Source of the DNA: Patagioenas fasciata
Lineage: Eukaryota > Chordata > Aves > Columbiformes > Columbidae
Direction of reading: 5' to 3'
Assembly: GCF_037038585.1 (NCBI RefSeq)
Contig: NC_092523.1
Location: forward strand, 30,323,501 to 30,387,500
Length of the DNA: 64,000 bases
Below, piece by piece: positions 1 through 13,549 of the stretch. Each line of letters opens with the position of its first letter. Within the stretch, counting starts at the first letter, position 1. The notes below the pieces were generated by a model that was not told the DNA's origin, did not search any database, and saw only the letters and a list, made by a program, of their open reading frames with translations. Position numbers and translations under genes: made by a program.

Positions 1-1165
1 ATTTTGAAGAGAACTCAGATGCTGGTAGAATAAAAAATAGTTCTTCTGTCTTCCCTGTTTTTATCATCTAAGCCACATGAAATAGTTTTGGATAAAGCTA
101 TCCCTACATATAGAAAGCGCAATTTAAGCTAAGGCTAAAGATTTCCACAAAAGCATTAATGAATTGTTTGTTTTCCAGTTAGCCTTCTGCTTATGTCATC
201 TCCATCACAAAAGCTCTGTATCACCCCAAAGGCTCTCTCCTAAAGGAAGGCAGAAGTATGTAAACTTCTCTACAAAACCGAGCATCCCTTCCTGCCCTTC
301 CTCCTGGAATCATCTAAAGGCACACCTCAGAGCCCAGCTTTGAAACCCACCATTGTAGCTTACTGAAGGGGACTCTAAATCACCTTTTTTTTTTGTGGTA
401 ATAAGAAGTCCTGAATAGAGCAAAACAAGTAGGAACAAGACACAAAGGTCTCTTTTTAGTTTCCTTCTGCTGTACCAGGGAAACTCACCAAGATGTGAGA
501 AAAGCCCCGTCAGCAGTAGGAAGTGCAGCTTATGCAAAGTCACACACCACACGCAAGTCTGCTGACCGTGCCAGTGCCTCCCACTCCTCATTGCATCCAA
601 AACACATGCAGAGCTTCCAAACTTGAGAGGGAGATTATGGTCTCCTAAGGCCCAAGTCCCTGCTTGTTCCATGACAGCAGCAGGGGAGCACTCACGGGCC
701 CACGAAAGGAAAGGCTGTGGCCCGAGCCCTGTTAGACAGGGGTGAATCTGCAGACACGTGCCCTTACAAATGGCACCAAAGCCTCACCATGCCTGCCATA
801 CACACATCACCTAGGAACAGAACTGGAAGCCACACCTGTGCTAATCTGTGTGTACAAACATGTTATGCAAATTGACGTGCGATACAAACCATTCATGTAT
901 GCCTATGTGTTTAATCAAGTATTTGAAATTTGTGTTGGCATCCACAGATGCTTTTTTGGTGATGCAAGGGCAGAAAGAAAGATTTGGCTTATGAGAAATG
1001 CCAAGAATTTGATTTAGGGACTCATGAGGCAGAAGAGTTGTTATAACTAATGGGTTAGACTAATAGGTTACAACATTTTTAATTGAAGACAGGTGTTACT
1101 TGCAGAGGATGACAACAATATTAGCAATTTATTTGTCTATTTTATTTAAAACTGTATTTCCACAG
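1..1165. other. Intron of the SANT-domain gene (left edge)
   Basis: This stretch precedes the first exon I can support for the plus-strand SANT-like gene and should be one of its introns. At the same time it should lie inside intron 1 of PPAT on the minus strand. It contains short open frames without splice context. I see no repeat with recognisable family features and no PPAT exon. Confidence 0.5.
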
Positions 1166-4100
1166 ATGATGATTCTATAAGCACTACCTCAGAAGACAGA
1201 TCTTGTACACCCATAGCAAAACGGATAATCGGGACAGGTGAGTATTAATTGCCATGCATTTATTCTGAAACAAAATCGCATTGTTATTTCAGTACCAAAG
1301 CTGAAGCAACCAGATCTCTACTGTAAACACAGCTCTACTTTTCTACTTCTGACTCCAGAAAAGCTTTATCACTAAACTTAAAAATTAGTTTCATAGCTCT
1401 ATTCTCTGTCATGAGCAAAACGTGCATTAATACTGTAGTTCAACTTTGCATTCTATATTTCTCTGATGAGCAGCATCTGCCTACTCTGAACATGGAAGTA
1501 CGTATTTTTCTTCTATTGAATCCACAGTAGCATTTTCAGTTGTATGATATTTTGCCTTGCCATTCTAATACGAAATCATGCCAGAAAGACATTTTCTTAT
1601 CACTGCTGATATATTGTTGCTTTTAAAGTTTAAGGTCTATTGCTTTCCTGCCTGTAGCACTGGGATACATCTGTCTTTAATTTGACAACAACAGCAACAA
1701 AATTGCACTGACAAAATGTGGAATTTTATATGCCTTGGAGAAACAAGAGATTTCACTTGCTATAATACATATTTTGCCTACTTAAGAGAAATATAATCAC
1801 GTATGGATATTAACATTGCAGAGTTAAAAGATTTTCCTAATGAGATTATTATAAATATTAATTTATCCTTCAGCTTGTTACCAAATCATTAGCTACAATT
1901 ACACTTCAACGTGTGTATATTCAGTAATACTCAGTTGTCGTTTCATTTATATTTTCAGACAATCACATTCCCTTGGAAGAAACACAAAATCACTTTAAAG
2001 TTATTACAGTTAATGATACTGGAGCAGGAAAACACTGGAGTGATAATGAAGTCAGAGCTCTGATAAACATATGGTCAGATGAAAAGATACAACAAATGCT
2101 TGAAGGGGCCACAAGAAATAAAGAAATATTTGAGGAAATTGCCAGAAGGTTAATGAAACGTGGCATAGACAGAGACTGGAAACAATGTCGCACAAAGTAC
2201 AAGAACCTGAAGTATGAATACCGGGCACTGCAGAAGGAAAATGAGCATCTTGGTAATCCCAGGAGAAAAATGAGATTTTATGATGAAGTTGACTGTATCT
2301 TAAGAAGACAGCCTCTTGGTCCCTCGAGCTGGGGATGTGAAAGTTCAAGCCTCCTATCAGGTACTAAAAACTTCAGTGATGAGATAAAATGTGTAAAATG
2401 AAACTTGAAGTTGTTTGTTGACCCATGCTGTAGGAGGCAATATGTGGTCAGAATGGGGAGGGAAAATAATTGAGGAACCTGTACCTGCACAGTTAAGTAG
2501 GCAATACTCTGTGAATGGAAGTGGTCTTTGGAGGAGTTTAGAAGGGAAAATGTTAACAAAAGTGAAAACATCTGAAGTGTTCAGTGTTATTGGAGAATCT
2601 TTGTGTTCTTGGAAGTTTAAGTGAGATATGGTGAAATGGTGTAGTAAAGGTCACAGGTTTTAGAGGAGATCAAGCAGGTGTGTGGAGTCTTACGGACAGG
2701 GAGTTGCAAGCCCATACCAGTTAGAACTGCAGAAATCTGTAACAATCAAGCGAAGTACAAGGTCTCCAAAAAAGCAGACTTCATTAATTCAATTCACAGC
2801 ACAATCAAAAGAGATAAAAGTCGAGGGCAGTGATGTTTATTTGAGCATCTATAATAATTTTATTAATTTTGCTAAAGCAGAATCAGTTTTCTAAATAGAG
2901 TTGGCTTCTACTTTAGTACCAACAGACTTCTGATGTAGGAACCACACAGCCAACCTTCTGTCTGTTGTAAGGGTGCTCATGACAGGACAACTGCTCCAGC
3001 TCTCAGAGGCACCTGCCCTTACCCCAGGCAGATCAGATGCTCTTGCAGAATGAACTTAACCACTGCATCTTAAAGCTCAGTGTTATGGTAAAGCAGAACT
3101 AATTATGATTTTTCTCAATATGTTAGATAATTTGTAACATCACAAATGTTAGTTGAGGACTGGAACCATTTCTGCAGCAGAGGCCAAATGGACAGCTTGA
3201 GCAGAAACAGGAGCCATGCTAAAGCCAGCTGTCCTCACTCATGAGCTATAATGTGGTGTCCAACAGTAGTGCTGTTAGCTGTGGCTGGAATGACATCCAC
3301 ACAGTCATGGGATGACACCACTGCTGCTCACCTGCCTCATTCTAGTGCTTGGTCACATTCTTGAGACACACGTTTTCTTCCAAATCCAAAACGTGAAGAT
3401 ATTACTACTCATTTCTGCTCTCTGTGAATGGAATTTGTCAACACCAAGAATTTTAGAGCCAACCTGGCTGTTTTACATTTTAGCATGCTAGAAAAGGACT
3501 GTGTAATCTGTGCTGATGCAGGAGACAGGAAAACAATAACCTTTCAGAAAAGAAGCTTTAGTTATTAAGCTGCTCGAGGCATGTGCCAAGTAAATGTGTC
3601 TCCACCCTGATTTTGTGGGCCAGCCCAGCACCTAACTTTTCTAGAAGTTTTTCATTGCTCCAGGTCACTTGTCCCAATGCATTTGCTTTTGTAGTATAAA
3701 GCTTTTTGGTGTGTGACTGACTGTGCTTTGAGAATCTTTGCAAAATACTTAGTCACTTTGCCTTTCTCTTGAAGTTTCAGTGAGAGATGCTACAGGAAAT
3801 ACAGGATCCTTTGGTATCAAGAGAAAAACATGGAATGATGGTAAGAGCCTCTGACTTTTTAAAGCATCTATACACTGCTGTTGAATTAGATTCCAGATTC
3901 TAGTTTCCAGTACTCAGTGAAAAAAAAAAAAAAAAAAAAAAAAATTCCTAGAACTTCATGCCAAGCTCCAAATGAGCATTCTTCTCTCACCCTCAACAAT
4001 CTGCAAAAGAAGAGTCCTGATAAAAATGTGGGCCTAAGAAAAACTGCAACATCTTTGTTTCGGTCCTCATCCCTGATATAAATGAGGTAAACATCAGAAA

Positions 4101-7100
4101 ATACGTCTTTGATTTATAAGAATCAAGTACAAGGAAAAGATAAAAATATTTTTTAAAAGACGTCTTAATTACCTGTGTTGCTCAGAGGAAAATAGGGACA
4201 ATATCACAGTCATTGCTGTGGTTTCCTCATATTGTACCATGTGTCAGCAAATTAGGGGAAAAATTACATGTTTAGACATGTAATTTCTAGCATGGTGTGC
4301 AAGAGAAAACAGGTTAAGACATCTATTCCAAAGAGAAGATACAGTGTAGAATCACTGAGAGAAAAAAATGAAGGTATGGATAGGAATATGCGGCATGTAG
4401 TCTGATATAGGAAAGGTCAGGAGCTGGTTTTCTTCCTGGCAGAATTGTCAGGCCCTAAATAAAAAGTCCAACAATGAAGGATGATAAACTTAAGTTTTTT
4501 AGGAGGCTCCCCCCTATTTTTAATACTAAAATTATGTCTTGTCTATAGATGAGCACAGATCTGAACACCACATTTCTGATTTCAGCCTGCACAGCACACC
4601 ATCACAAACTGTACTAACAGGACTAACTCTATGTGATTAAATATACTTTCATTTATTGCCCATTAGATAAGTACGTCTTGCAGAAGGCAGTAGCTAGGCA
4701 AAACTGAAAGTTTCAAGTATGACTGAATTTCACAAGGTCAGCTTCATTCCATTGTTATACAATGACCCTTACACAACATCAGGCAACACCTGCCAAGAGT
4801 GTAACAGAAGAACAGCATTAAGGGAATGCAGAATGTGCTAAATATCCATGTCAGCAGTTCACTGACTTGTGCCCTCTAACTACATACTTTGCTTTTGTCC
4901 ACAGAGGTGTCACCTGTTCCACTTAAGAAAAGTGCTTCTGAAAACACCATACTTGACTTCCAAAAACTATTAACAGAGAGAGTGCACACAGTAACAGAAG
5001 GCAAAAAGTTACTGTTAGAAAGGCTTTGTAAGCAGGAAGAAATGCAAGACCTCAGCAGAACACAGCTGTATGCTGATCCAGCTGCCATACAACAGGTTGG
5101 TTCACTGAACTTTCTGCCAAATTAGCATGCAAAGAGATTCTCTCAGATAGTAAGAAATTAAATAGACTTACTTATGAGTGTCGGTCACCTACATGAATAT
5201 ATGGTTGCTCCCCTTTAATTTATTCACCTTCCATGATTTAAATTAAACAAGGTATTATACTGGATGATCAGGTAGTGAGGTGGACTGTGAACTGGCTGAA
5301 GGAAAGAAGCCAGGGTCATGGTGGAGCGGAGTCTAGTTGGAGGCCTCTATCTAGTGGAGTCCCTCAGGGGTCGGTACAGGGACCAGTACTATTCAATATA
5401 TTAATCAACAACTTGGATGAGGGACTAGAGTGTGCTATCAGCAAGTTTGCTGATGACACCAAGCCGGGAGGAGTGGCTGACACGCCAAAAGGCTGTGCTG
5501 CCATCCAGCGAGACCTGGACAGGCTGGAGAGTTGGGCGGGAAAAAATTTAATGGAATATAACAAGGGCAAGTGTGGAGTCTTGCATCTGGGTAGGAACAA
5601 CCCCAGGTTCCAGTATAAGTTAGGGAATGACCTGTTGGAGAGCAGTGTAGGGGAAAGGGACCTGGGGGTCCAGGTGGACAGCAGGATGACCATGAGCCAG
5701 CACTGCCTTTGTGGCCAGGAAGGCCAATGGCATCCTGGGGTGTATTAGAAGGAGGGTGGTCAGTAGGTTGAGAGAGGTTCTCCTCCCCCTCTACTCTGCC
5801 CTGGTGAGACCACACCTGGAATATTGTGTCCAGTTCTGGGCCCCTCAGTTCAAGAAGGACAGGGAACTGCTGGAGAGAGTCTAGCGCAGGGCAACAGAGA
5901 AGATCAAGGGAGTGGAGCATCTCCCTTACGAGGAAAGGCTGAGGGAGCTGCGTCTCTTTAGCCTGGAGGAGACTGAGGGGTGACCTCATGAATGTTTATA
6001 AATATGTAAAGGGTGAGTCTCACAAGGATGGAGCCAGGCTCTTCTCAGTGACAACCAATGACAGGACAAGGGGCAATGGGTACAAACTGGAACACAGGAG
6101 GTTCCACTTAAATACAAGAAGAAACTTCTTCTCAGTGAGGGTGACAGAACACTGGAACAGGCTGCCCAGGGAGGTTGTGGAGTCTCCTTCTCTGGAGACA
6201 TTCAAAACCTGCCTGGACGCCTTCCTGTGTAACCTCATCTAGGTGTTCCTGCTCCAGCAGGGGGATTGGACTAGATGATCTTTCGAGGTCCTTTCCAATC
6301 CCTAACATTCTGTGATTCTGTAAAGTATGAGTTCCCATCATAATCCTTAACTATGAGCTTTTAGCAGTGATGTCAGCTAGTCTAATAAAAGATATAACTT
6401 CTGCCTACATGCCTTGGCTCACCTGCATCCCACAATTAATAGGTTTAATTAGAAGAAAATAACACTTTGACTGTTCAAAGAAAACATATACAGTTAAAAT
6501 TTCATCCCATCATTTCCAGTTACCATCTCCATGACCTTCCTGGCAAGTCAGTCCTCTGCAATTAACCAAACAGTTGAAGCCATAAGAGAACGTCTTTTTG
6601 TTTAAGCAAGGCGGGTGGGGAAACCACAACTTCTTTTATCCAGTTACCCTCCTGCTAGCCTCACCACCTGCCTGTGCTGGGGTGGGGGGCCATCCCTACC
6701 TGCCCGCTGAAGGTATGGTGCTGTGCAGCAATGAACTGGAGAACTCAATGAGCCAGAAAGAAAGTACACAAAGTTGATGCTCATCTAGACACGGCAGGTA
6801 TGGGTTCTGGTATGTGTTCTGTACTGAGCAAGGGGTCTGCCTTGTCCAGTAACCAAATGAAGTACAAAAAACATAAAAACAGCGGAGGGAACAATGACAT
6901 AGTGACAAATACCATGCCATAACTAACCATTACTCTGCAAAATTGTACTAGCCACTACTGCATTTTCTGATTGTGTCAGTACTCTATAACCCATACTGCC
7001 TGCAAGGCATGCATTTCCAGGGTTTTCCTTTCAGTGTATTAAAGCAAAACAACTCATTTCTGGATCTCAGTCATTTTTGGGCATAGACTCAAAGCTAGGG

Positions 7101-10100
7101 CAGTTCTGGGCACACACAAGGGCACAGCTGAAGTCAAACAGTCAAGTCCTTACTGCAACAGCCAGCACGTTTTTTTTATACACAGAGGCCTAAATTCCAC
7201 CCAAGTCCCTCTTCACAAAATCTTACACAGAAGATATTACTGGATATAGTGCTTTGTTGCCTGCTCTATGATTAATTATTTACATCATTGAACTCGCATC
7301 TATTATATTACTTGCATGCAGAACTGCTGTCCTTGGTAGGCAAACAAAGCATCTGTCCCTGCCATCATGGCACAGTCAGGTATCCTTCTAGAACACGCTG
7401 AGCCAGCTGAAGACCTCGCCATTCTTAGCAGCACTAAATTCACAGGTTACTCCTTCCACGTGTGAGCTAGAAAAATGTGTGATCCAACCCTAATTAACTC
7501 TAGCACATGTAAATGGTTTAGTTCACTTTAAATTTAAATTAAGGTTTTAAAATAACTGTACTGAAAATAATGTGGATAACTTACCCGTTCTGCGTTACCT
7601 GCTCTGTTCCATGAGTGCAAGGCTGAAACTGCACAAAGCAGCTGAAGCTGATTTGATAACTCATTGCAACAAGATCCCATTTTCTATATGTCTACTCTGA
7701 GCAACCTGATGCTTGCTGGATCATCTATATAGTTCAGCTCACTAACATGACACAAGACTAGCCCAGCTGATGGAAAAAAAGAAGTGATTTTCTGTGTAGT
7801 TAGTGAGTTGAAGCAACCCAGCAAGTTCTCAGATGTGCCAGCCCTAACACTGAGATGAAAGGTTGTTTTTGTTGCAGTGTGACTACCTGACCTGAGGGAG
7901 GCAGTTGGCACTGCAAAGATGGCAAATTTCACATAAAATTCTGAGTGATGCATAAGGATCCCCATCTTTCAAAAACTTTGCTGTCATTCAGTACGATGTC
8001 CCCCAAAAAACTTTCTCTTCTTCCAGAAAATAAAAAAATAAGGACTTATTTTATTCATTAAAATAAGCAAATCTTTAAAGAAATATGCATCTGGTTTTAA
8101 ATGCTGTTGTTCAGGTGAGAACTGCACAAAAGCACTGAAGCAAAGGACTGTTTAAGTTCTTAGTAGGTCAGAGCAGAGAATCGCAGAGCACACTTGCAGT
8201 CTCTACTTGGAAACTGTTCATATCAACACTAGAGGGTAGACGCAAAGCAATAACTGACAGAAAAGTAAGAACGCAAGCAGCTTTCCAAGTAAAAGGGTTT
8301 TTTTTCCTCATAAAACTTACCAGGGAGCAGGATTTACCTGACAGACCAATGTGCAAAGAGGGTGGACCTCCCTTTGTGTGGGATTCCACTTCTATTCTGT
8401 TTTGCAACTGCAAAGCATAGCTTGCATTTTGTAATTGCTTTGTCAGAAAGCTATGTCCTTCTTGCCTGCTGTTCACATTTATTTTTGAAGATGTCAAGTG
8501 CATGGGGCATTTGCATCATCTAATATATATGTTTTTATTTATACAGATAACAATTTACTTGAATATGTATGATGCTGAAATAGATTGATCAAAGTGGCAT
8601 CAAGACAACCTTTATTCACTGCAGTTGTAGTTACGATTCTGCATGACTTTTTGCTTAGAGACAACAGGAATGTGGCACATTTAGAACTGCGGTTGTCCAG
8701 AGCTATAGTCTGTTTCCTTTTGACAGCATCTCCCATGGTAGTGACAATGGGCTAAACAGAACAGCAACTGCTAGAGCGAAGGATTTATCAAAAAAAGTCC
8801 CTTCAAAAATAGCATTAGTTAATCCAACTCATCCTTCCAGTGTTATTTTTATATCCACTTGTGCTGTGGCTCTACTCTGACCACACCTTTACATTCATCA
8901 CAGCCACACAAGTTTTAGTCTAGGCACACTTCTGGGCAAGTTAAATGGAACTTGAGACACCATCTGACACATGCTTAAATTGTTATGCATGAGAGCACTA
9001 CGGTGAGATAAAAAGGGTTTGGGAGGAGAGGCCTTCTCAGACATAGATCCACAACATGGTTCCTTTTAGCAGAAAGGCCAGACCAAGTTGTTTCCATTTA
9101 TCTGCTCCAGGGAATCTTAATATAAATTAAATCATGAAAATGATCCATCGTAAGAATAAAAACTAACACCAAGTAATAATGGCAAAAGTAGTTATCCTGT
9201 AAAAAAAAAAAAAAAAACAAAACAAAAAACTTTGCTCTTCTCCGTCCTCAAATATCTGCACTGTTGCACTGTTAGCAGGGGTCCATTCCCATTACTGTGA
9301 GGGCAAATCTTTCTCCTCCCCAGTTTGCAAATGGTGACACTGAAATTTTTGAGGTTTGGCAGATAGTGGAGCAATCACCACTCTGATCTATGTTAAAAAG
9401 CTCCATTATTCTCTAAAGCACACCTATTCACTGAGATGAATGCATCACTTTACACCTCTTTGATAGGGCTGTTACCCTGGAAAATCCTCTGAATGCCCCA
9501 TTTAGATGGTTTCCCGGTAGACCAAACTATATTTGGGCCAAGGGAGTGGAAAATGAGCTTCAGGGATCAGAGATGTTTACATTGTTGGTGGATCCACATG
9601 CACTATCGCCATCACTGTTGGATTAAAGACTCTCCCTCCAGACTCTCACCCTTTGTTTATTCTCCTGCAGCAAGGTCTCCTGTGTGTTGGCACAAGCACT
9701 CAGGTGGCCAAGTGGTTAACCAACTGACAGAGCTGATTTAAATTAAAAATAACCTAATAAAAAGCCTCTCCAAACAACCCCGATTTTTTAGGTTCAAGAC
9801 AAGCAGTGTGAGACACGACAGAAAGAGCAGCCAGGACAGTTTATTTGAACTGAACTACCTAGCATGAACCTCCTGTACTGCGTACAATCCTCCCTCCATC
9901 CATTAGGCTCAAATTTAACGCATGGGAAAATAAGCCAACAGAGCAATCCCATGAAAATTACTGGAGAGCTGTATCATGCCTACATGGATGACTTAACTAC
10001 AGGCCATATGAACAGTCTCACCCTAGCCCTATGGCTAGGTCAATGTAATGGAAAGCCTGTTGGCCACAATAAACATAATGGCTGTCTCTGAAACGTCCTC

Positions 10101-12386
10101 TTGTATATACATTTTGGCACTTCCCTCCTGATTTTTTCCACTCCTTCTTACATTATCTCATTCCAGTCGGTCACTCCACATCCAGAGATAAGAGCTAAGA
10201 CCAAACTGCATTTTGTGACATGTACATCTAAGAGATTTGAACTTGGATGGAATGGAAATCTGGATTATCTTCACTTTCCAAAACCGAGCATGCAGGAACC
10301 TGAGCCCTGCAGGAAGTTACGTAAAACAACCAAAACAGCTCTCTGCAGCAAAAAGTTCTCATTCCTCCTCTCTTCCTGCAGGAGTAATCTTTGTGGCTTT
10401 TTGTAATTATACTGGGCTGTCAGCAGCTAGTAGCACAGAATGGCTTAAAAACGTACACCAAGATAGAACTAAGTGTTCTATATCCACATTCAGTAAGTGT
10501 CTCTGAAATACTCAGGAATGTGTTACCAGCACATACAACATGAATGTTCGGGTAAAACAGCATACAGATTCAGTCACTAGCTAGACAAACATGTTACCCA
10601 GTATATTCCATGGGGAATTTACATAGAAATATGGTTAATTGCGTAATTTGGCATTTAGACAATTAAAACATTTAACACTGCAGTTCTTGCATCTGGGGAT
10701 GGGGGACCTGCTGAAGCCATAATGGGTTCTTGAGATGTAATGAAGAGGTACATGTTGCAAACCAAATTATCAGGATAATTATCTGTAGCATATCCACATT
10801 CCTCAGAAATTTCCCATCCAAATACTATTGCAACATCAAGATTTTTGTTTGAAAGATTCACAGTGTAAGATAGGATACCAATAGCTTGTTAAATAGCCTT
10901 AAAAAAAAAATCTATCTTGTACCGAAGATGATGTATGTAAAGTGTAGATAAACACTGTCATTCTCCTATATTGAGTGTAGGTATTTGGAAGAATGGTTAA
11001 TGGGAAGCAACCAGTAATTTTACTAGATTGAAAGAGAAGTAAAAATTCTTAACTTAGACTGGTGATTATTCTGTTGTGTGGGTTTCAACACTGGACAATA
11101 ACAGGGAAAGTGTCAAAAAAGCATGCTGGCCAAGCCTCCACTCTCTGTTTACTTTGATTCTCATAACAAATTCTATACATAGACCCAGCTGAGTTGGGAC
11201 AAGGAGTATTACCTGACTTAACAGGACTTCCACCTGTACAGAAGAAGCCTTTAAAGACCTTTGCTAAAAATCAGTACAAAGCTGGATACATGCAGGTTTC
11301 AGTACACAGTATTACTGCCAAAAATACCTTCCATGCAATTTTGCAAAAAGTTAACAGAAATCACACATGTTCCAAGTTTAACTTCGCAAATTTGTCCGGG
11401 TCAAGGACTCAAATGACGTTTAATAGATTTGTAACTCAAAGTACTCCTCCTCCCTCCCTCACCGCCCCCAAGAAAGTCCTCTCCTTACCAATATCCTCTG
11501 ACTTTATTTTGGCCTGCTGTCAGTGGATTTTGCAGTGACTCTGTTCCCTGGCTTACAAACTGTAAAGATAATTTAGAATATCCACTTTTAAGCCTTGTTA
11601 GTGTTGATGCTGGAGTAACAGCATTAGCTTTAGCAGCTTTAAAGTTTCAAACATAAGGAGAATTCATTGCTAACATAGCTGCAAAATGTGTTAAAACTAG
11701 ATGAAAATAACTTTCAAATGGTCTTAAATTGATACAATGTTCTTAAGCACGTGGAAGGCCTTGATTAACCTGTGAGTAGGAATATACTGTTTTTCATTTT
11801 AATTCACAGCTCACCATTATAAAGTAAAAGTAAATTAAAACCCATGTTCTAACTTCTGCTACAAAGTAATACAAATTTAAGCCTCAATCATCTAGCAGCT
11901 GCATTTTAATTAAAAAACGAAACAACCATGGGACTTTTAAAGTTGTTCCTTATGTCAAGATAGCAAAATTCCAACTCTCTCTTTTGTCTTTCATGATGTA
12001 CCTAATTGTGGGCCCACTCAAGAGCCTTGCTTACAATTACACACCTGATTTTTCAGGCAGAACAGTTTCAGTGAAGCAAAGAGCACCACCCAAACACATG
12101 CTGTTGAATACACACTTAAATATTTTGGTGACTTGATCCAGTGCATGGAGTTTCAAGTTTTCGGTTACAAACATCTTTACTGAAGTAAATATCTTCAGTG
12201 CTGTAATATCACTGTAATAACACTGTAATACAAACTATCATCTAATTTTAGGCAATTTATGAAAAATGGCAAAGTCGTTCACATTGCTGCAACCAACTGT
12301 ATCAGAACATGAAACGCAAGGAATTTATGCTGCATGTTTTTTTGTGGCATGTAACAAATACTCTGGATCTTTATGGACACAGATAA
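1166..12386 (+). CDS. Myb/SANT-like (trihelix-type) DNA-binding protein, 3' five exons
   Basis: Five plus-strand coding exons with good splice sites join without a stop: 1166-1237, 1959-2360, 3781-3840, 4905-5095 and 12252-12386 (stop TAA 12384-12386). Junction phases agree: 1, 1, 1 and 0. The first visible exon starts in mid-codon, so the N-terminus lies left of the window; about 285 residues are visible. Exon 1959-2360 encodes a Myb/SANT-like domain of the Myb_DNA-bind_4 kind: [14 protein letters not shown], then a helix ending in EEIARRL, then [13 protein letters not shown], with the expected spacing of Trp and the Q-C-R-x-K motif. Families with this domain (MSANTD proteins, ZSCAN20/29, plant trihelix factors) bind DNA, and several derive from Harbinger-type transposons. 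The linker exons are Ser/Thr- and Lys-rich. Exon 4905-5095 looks like a helical, coiled-coil-like segment, and the last exon adds 44 residues ending in LDLYGHR. I do not recognise the gene, and its role is inferred from the domain alone. The long last intron contains a CR1 insertion. Confidence 0.75.
3920..3944. repeat. Poly(A) tract, 25 A
   Basis: An uninterrupted run of 25 A lies in the intron after exon 3781-3840. It could be a retroposon tail or simple slippage. No recognisable element precedes it. Confidence 0.9.
4261..4286. repeat. Perfect inverted repeat, 11-bp arms
   Basis: The arms aaattacatgt (4261-4271) and acatgtaattt (4276-4286) are exact reverse complements separated by four bases (ttag). 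The site is intronic and has no assignable function. Confidence 0.8.
5260..6321 (+). mobile_element. CR1 LINE, 5'-truncated 3' end
   Basis: This is the 3' kilobase of a chicken-repeat-1 non-LTR retrotransposon in plus orientation. The frame from 5275 encodes the end of the reverse transcriptase (SSGVPQGS, the FADDTK active-site block, then [23 protein letters not shown]). It stops at 5746-5748, and the pol homology continues in another frame ([24 protein letters not shown]), so a frameshift separates the two parts. A TAG replaces a codon at about 5882, so the copy is dead. The 3' end carries the CR1 tail cattctgtgattctg at 6307-6320. The left edge aligns by eye inside the other copy at 17007-19020, so this copy was 5'-truncated on insertion, as is usual for CR1. 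It sits in the last intron of the SANT gene. Confidence 0.93.
9201..9231. repeat. A-rich simple sequence
   Basis: A run of 17 A is followed by CAAAA-type units. It is low complexity, with no other structure. Confidence 0.85.
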
Positions 12387-13253
12387 GATTTCAAATATTA
12401 GAAATTATAATATGTTCCCCAACAGCTGCCTCTTCTTTGTGGATAAGCCATCTCGAAAATTTGGTTTGATACAATGCCATGCTTGAATATTCTGGGTTTT
12501 TTAAATCTAAGATGAATCAATGGCCAAATTGTGTAATTTGATTATTGCACAAGACTATTTTGCATATAAAAGTACATGAAGCCAGTACTCATTACCTAGA
12601 CATCCTAATTTGAAGGCAGGTTTAAGGACTGTATTTTCTAGTGGTCAGTCAAATTTCTGTTAGTCACTCAGGCCTGACTGGGGCTGCCCATTAATATTTA
12701 CCATACCTCTCTTTCATATTTACTTATTTTTAGAGGAACATGGTTGAGAGACATCTTTTAGTTTTCAAGTTTAAAGGAATGGGCTTAATGAAATTTCCTG
12801 ATACAGTTAATGCTAAATCTTAATTCTGGTTTTCAAGAGACATTAAAAAAAAAAAAAAAGAAAAATAGATGTTATCCTGTTATTTCCTGATAGGGATGAT
12901 ACCTTTTCCACACCTCACTGTAGGAAAAATGCAAAAAGGTTAGAGAGAAACTTTAAAGATGGAAATGGGAACATTAACATTTCAGCTATTTAATATAATG
13001 TTAGTAAGTGCTTGCAAAGGTATACCTAATTGAACAGACTTCCACTTTATGGATGCAATAATGCCTCTAAGAAAGGGTCCCTTAAAATGTTTGACAATTA
13101 TTGAGGCAGAAAATCAGAATCAGAGGTAGTTCATGTACACCATTAGATGTGTAACTTCCTGTGGAACTTGTGAATTGCTTACGGTTTCAATTACAACATT
13201 AGTATTACTGTCTGCAGTTGTGTCCTACACAGGGGGACTTGTCAAGTGCCCAT

Positions 13254-13319
13254 AAGAAAAAAAAGGAAAAAAAAAACAAGAAAAACAAAACAAAACAAAA
13301 AACAAAACCAAGAAAAAAG
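13254..13319. repeat. A-rich/(CAAAA)n low-complexity tract
   Basis: About 65 bp is almost free of T and made of A-runs broken by G and C (aaaacaaaacaaaac units). It lies in the spacer between the SANT gene stop and its candidate polyadenylation signal, and probably arose by slippage. Confidence 0.85.
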
Positions 13320-13549
13320 TGTATGGGAAAACCATTAAATGAGGTTGCAATTAAAATTGAGATAATAAGCTGCAAAGTAATGAAAATACATCAGTCATTT
13401 TATTTCCAACTAAGAAACTCCAGGTCCATCTGTGTAAGCACAAATGAGGTAAGATTTTGCCAGCCTCCTCAAAGAAAAATGCCATGACCTAAAATGAGAC
13501 TATTGATTACTTGTCTTTGTTACTTGGATTTTGCAGCTCTATCATTCCC

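Larger units (their letters stand above)
5096..12251. other. Last intron of the SANT-domain gene (non-CR1 part)
   Basis: This is a 7.2-kb intron with a consistent phase-0 donor (acag/gttggt) and acceptor (aattttag/gcaatt). Apart from the CR1 copy at 5260-6321 and an A-rich run at 9201-9230, I see only ordinary AT-rich sequence. The open frames near 7.7-8.7 kb minus and 9.5-10.5 kb plus have no splice context and no recognisable protein similarity. No PPAT exon is visible on the minus strand. Confidence 0.55.

Noticed and set aside
12266-12469. Plus-strand 67-codon open frame
   Set aside because: It overlaps the SANT terminal exon in a different frame. The phase-0 frame starting at 12252 is the one that fits the splice site and stop.
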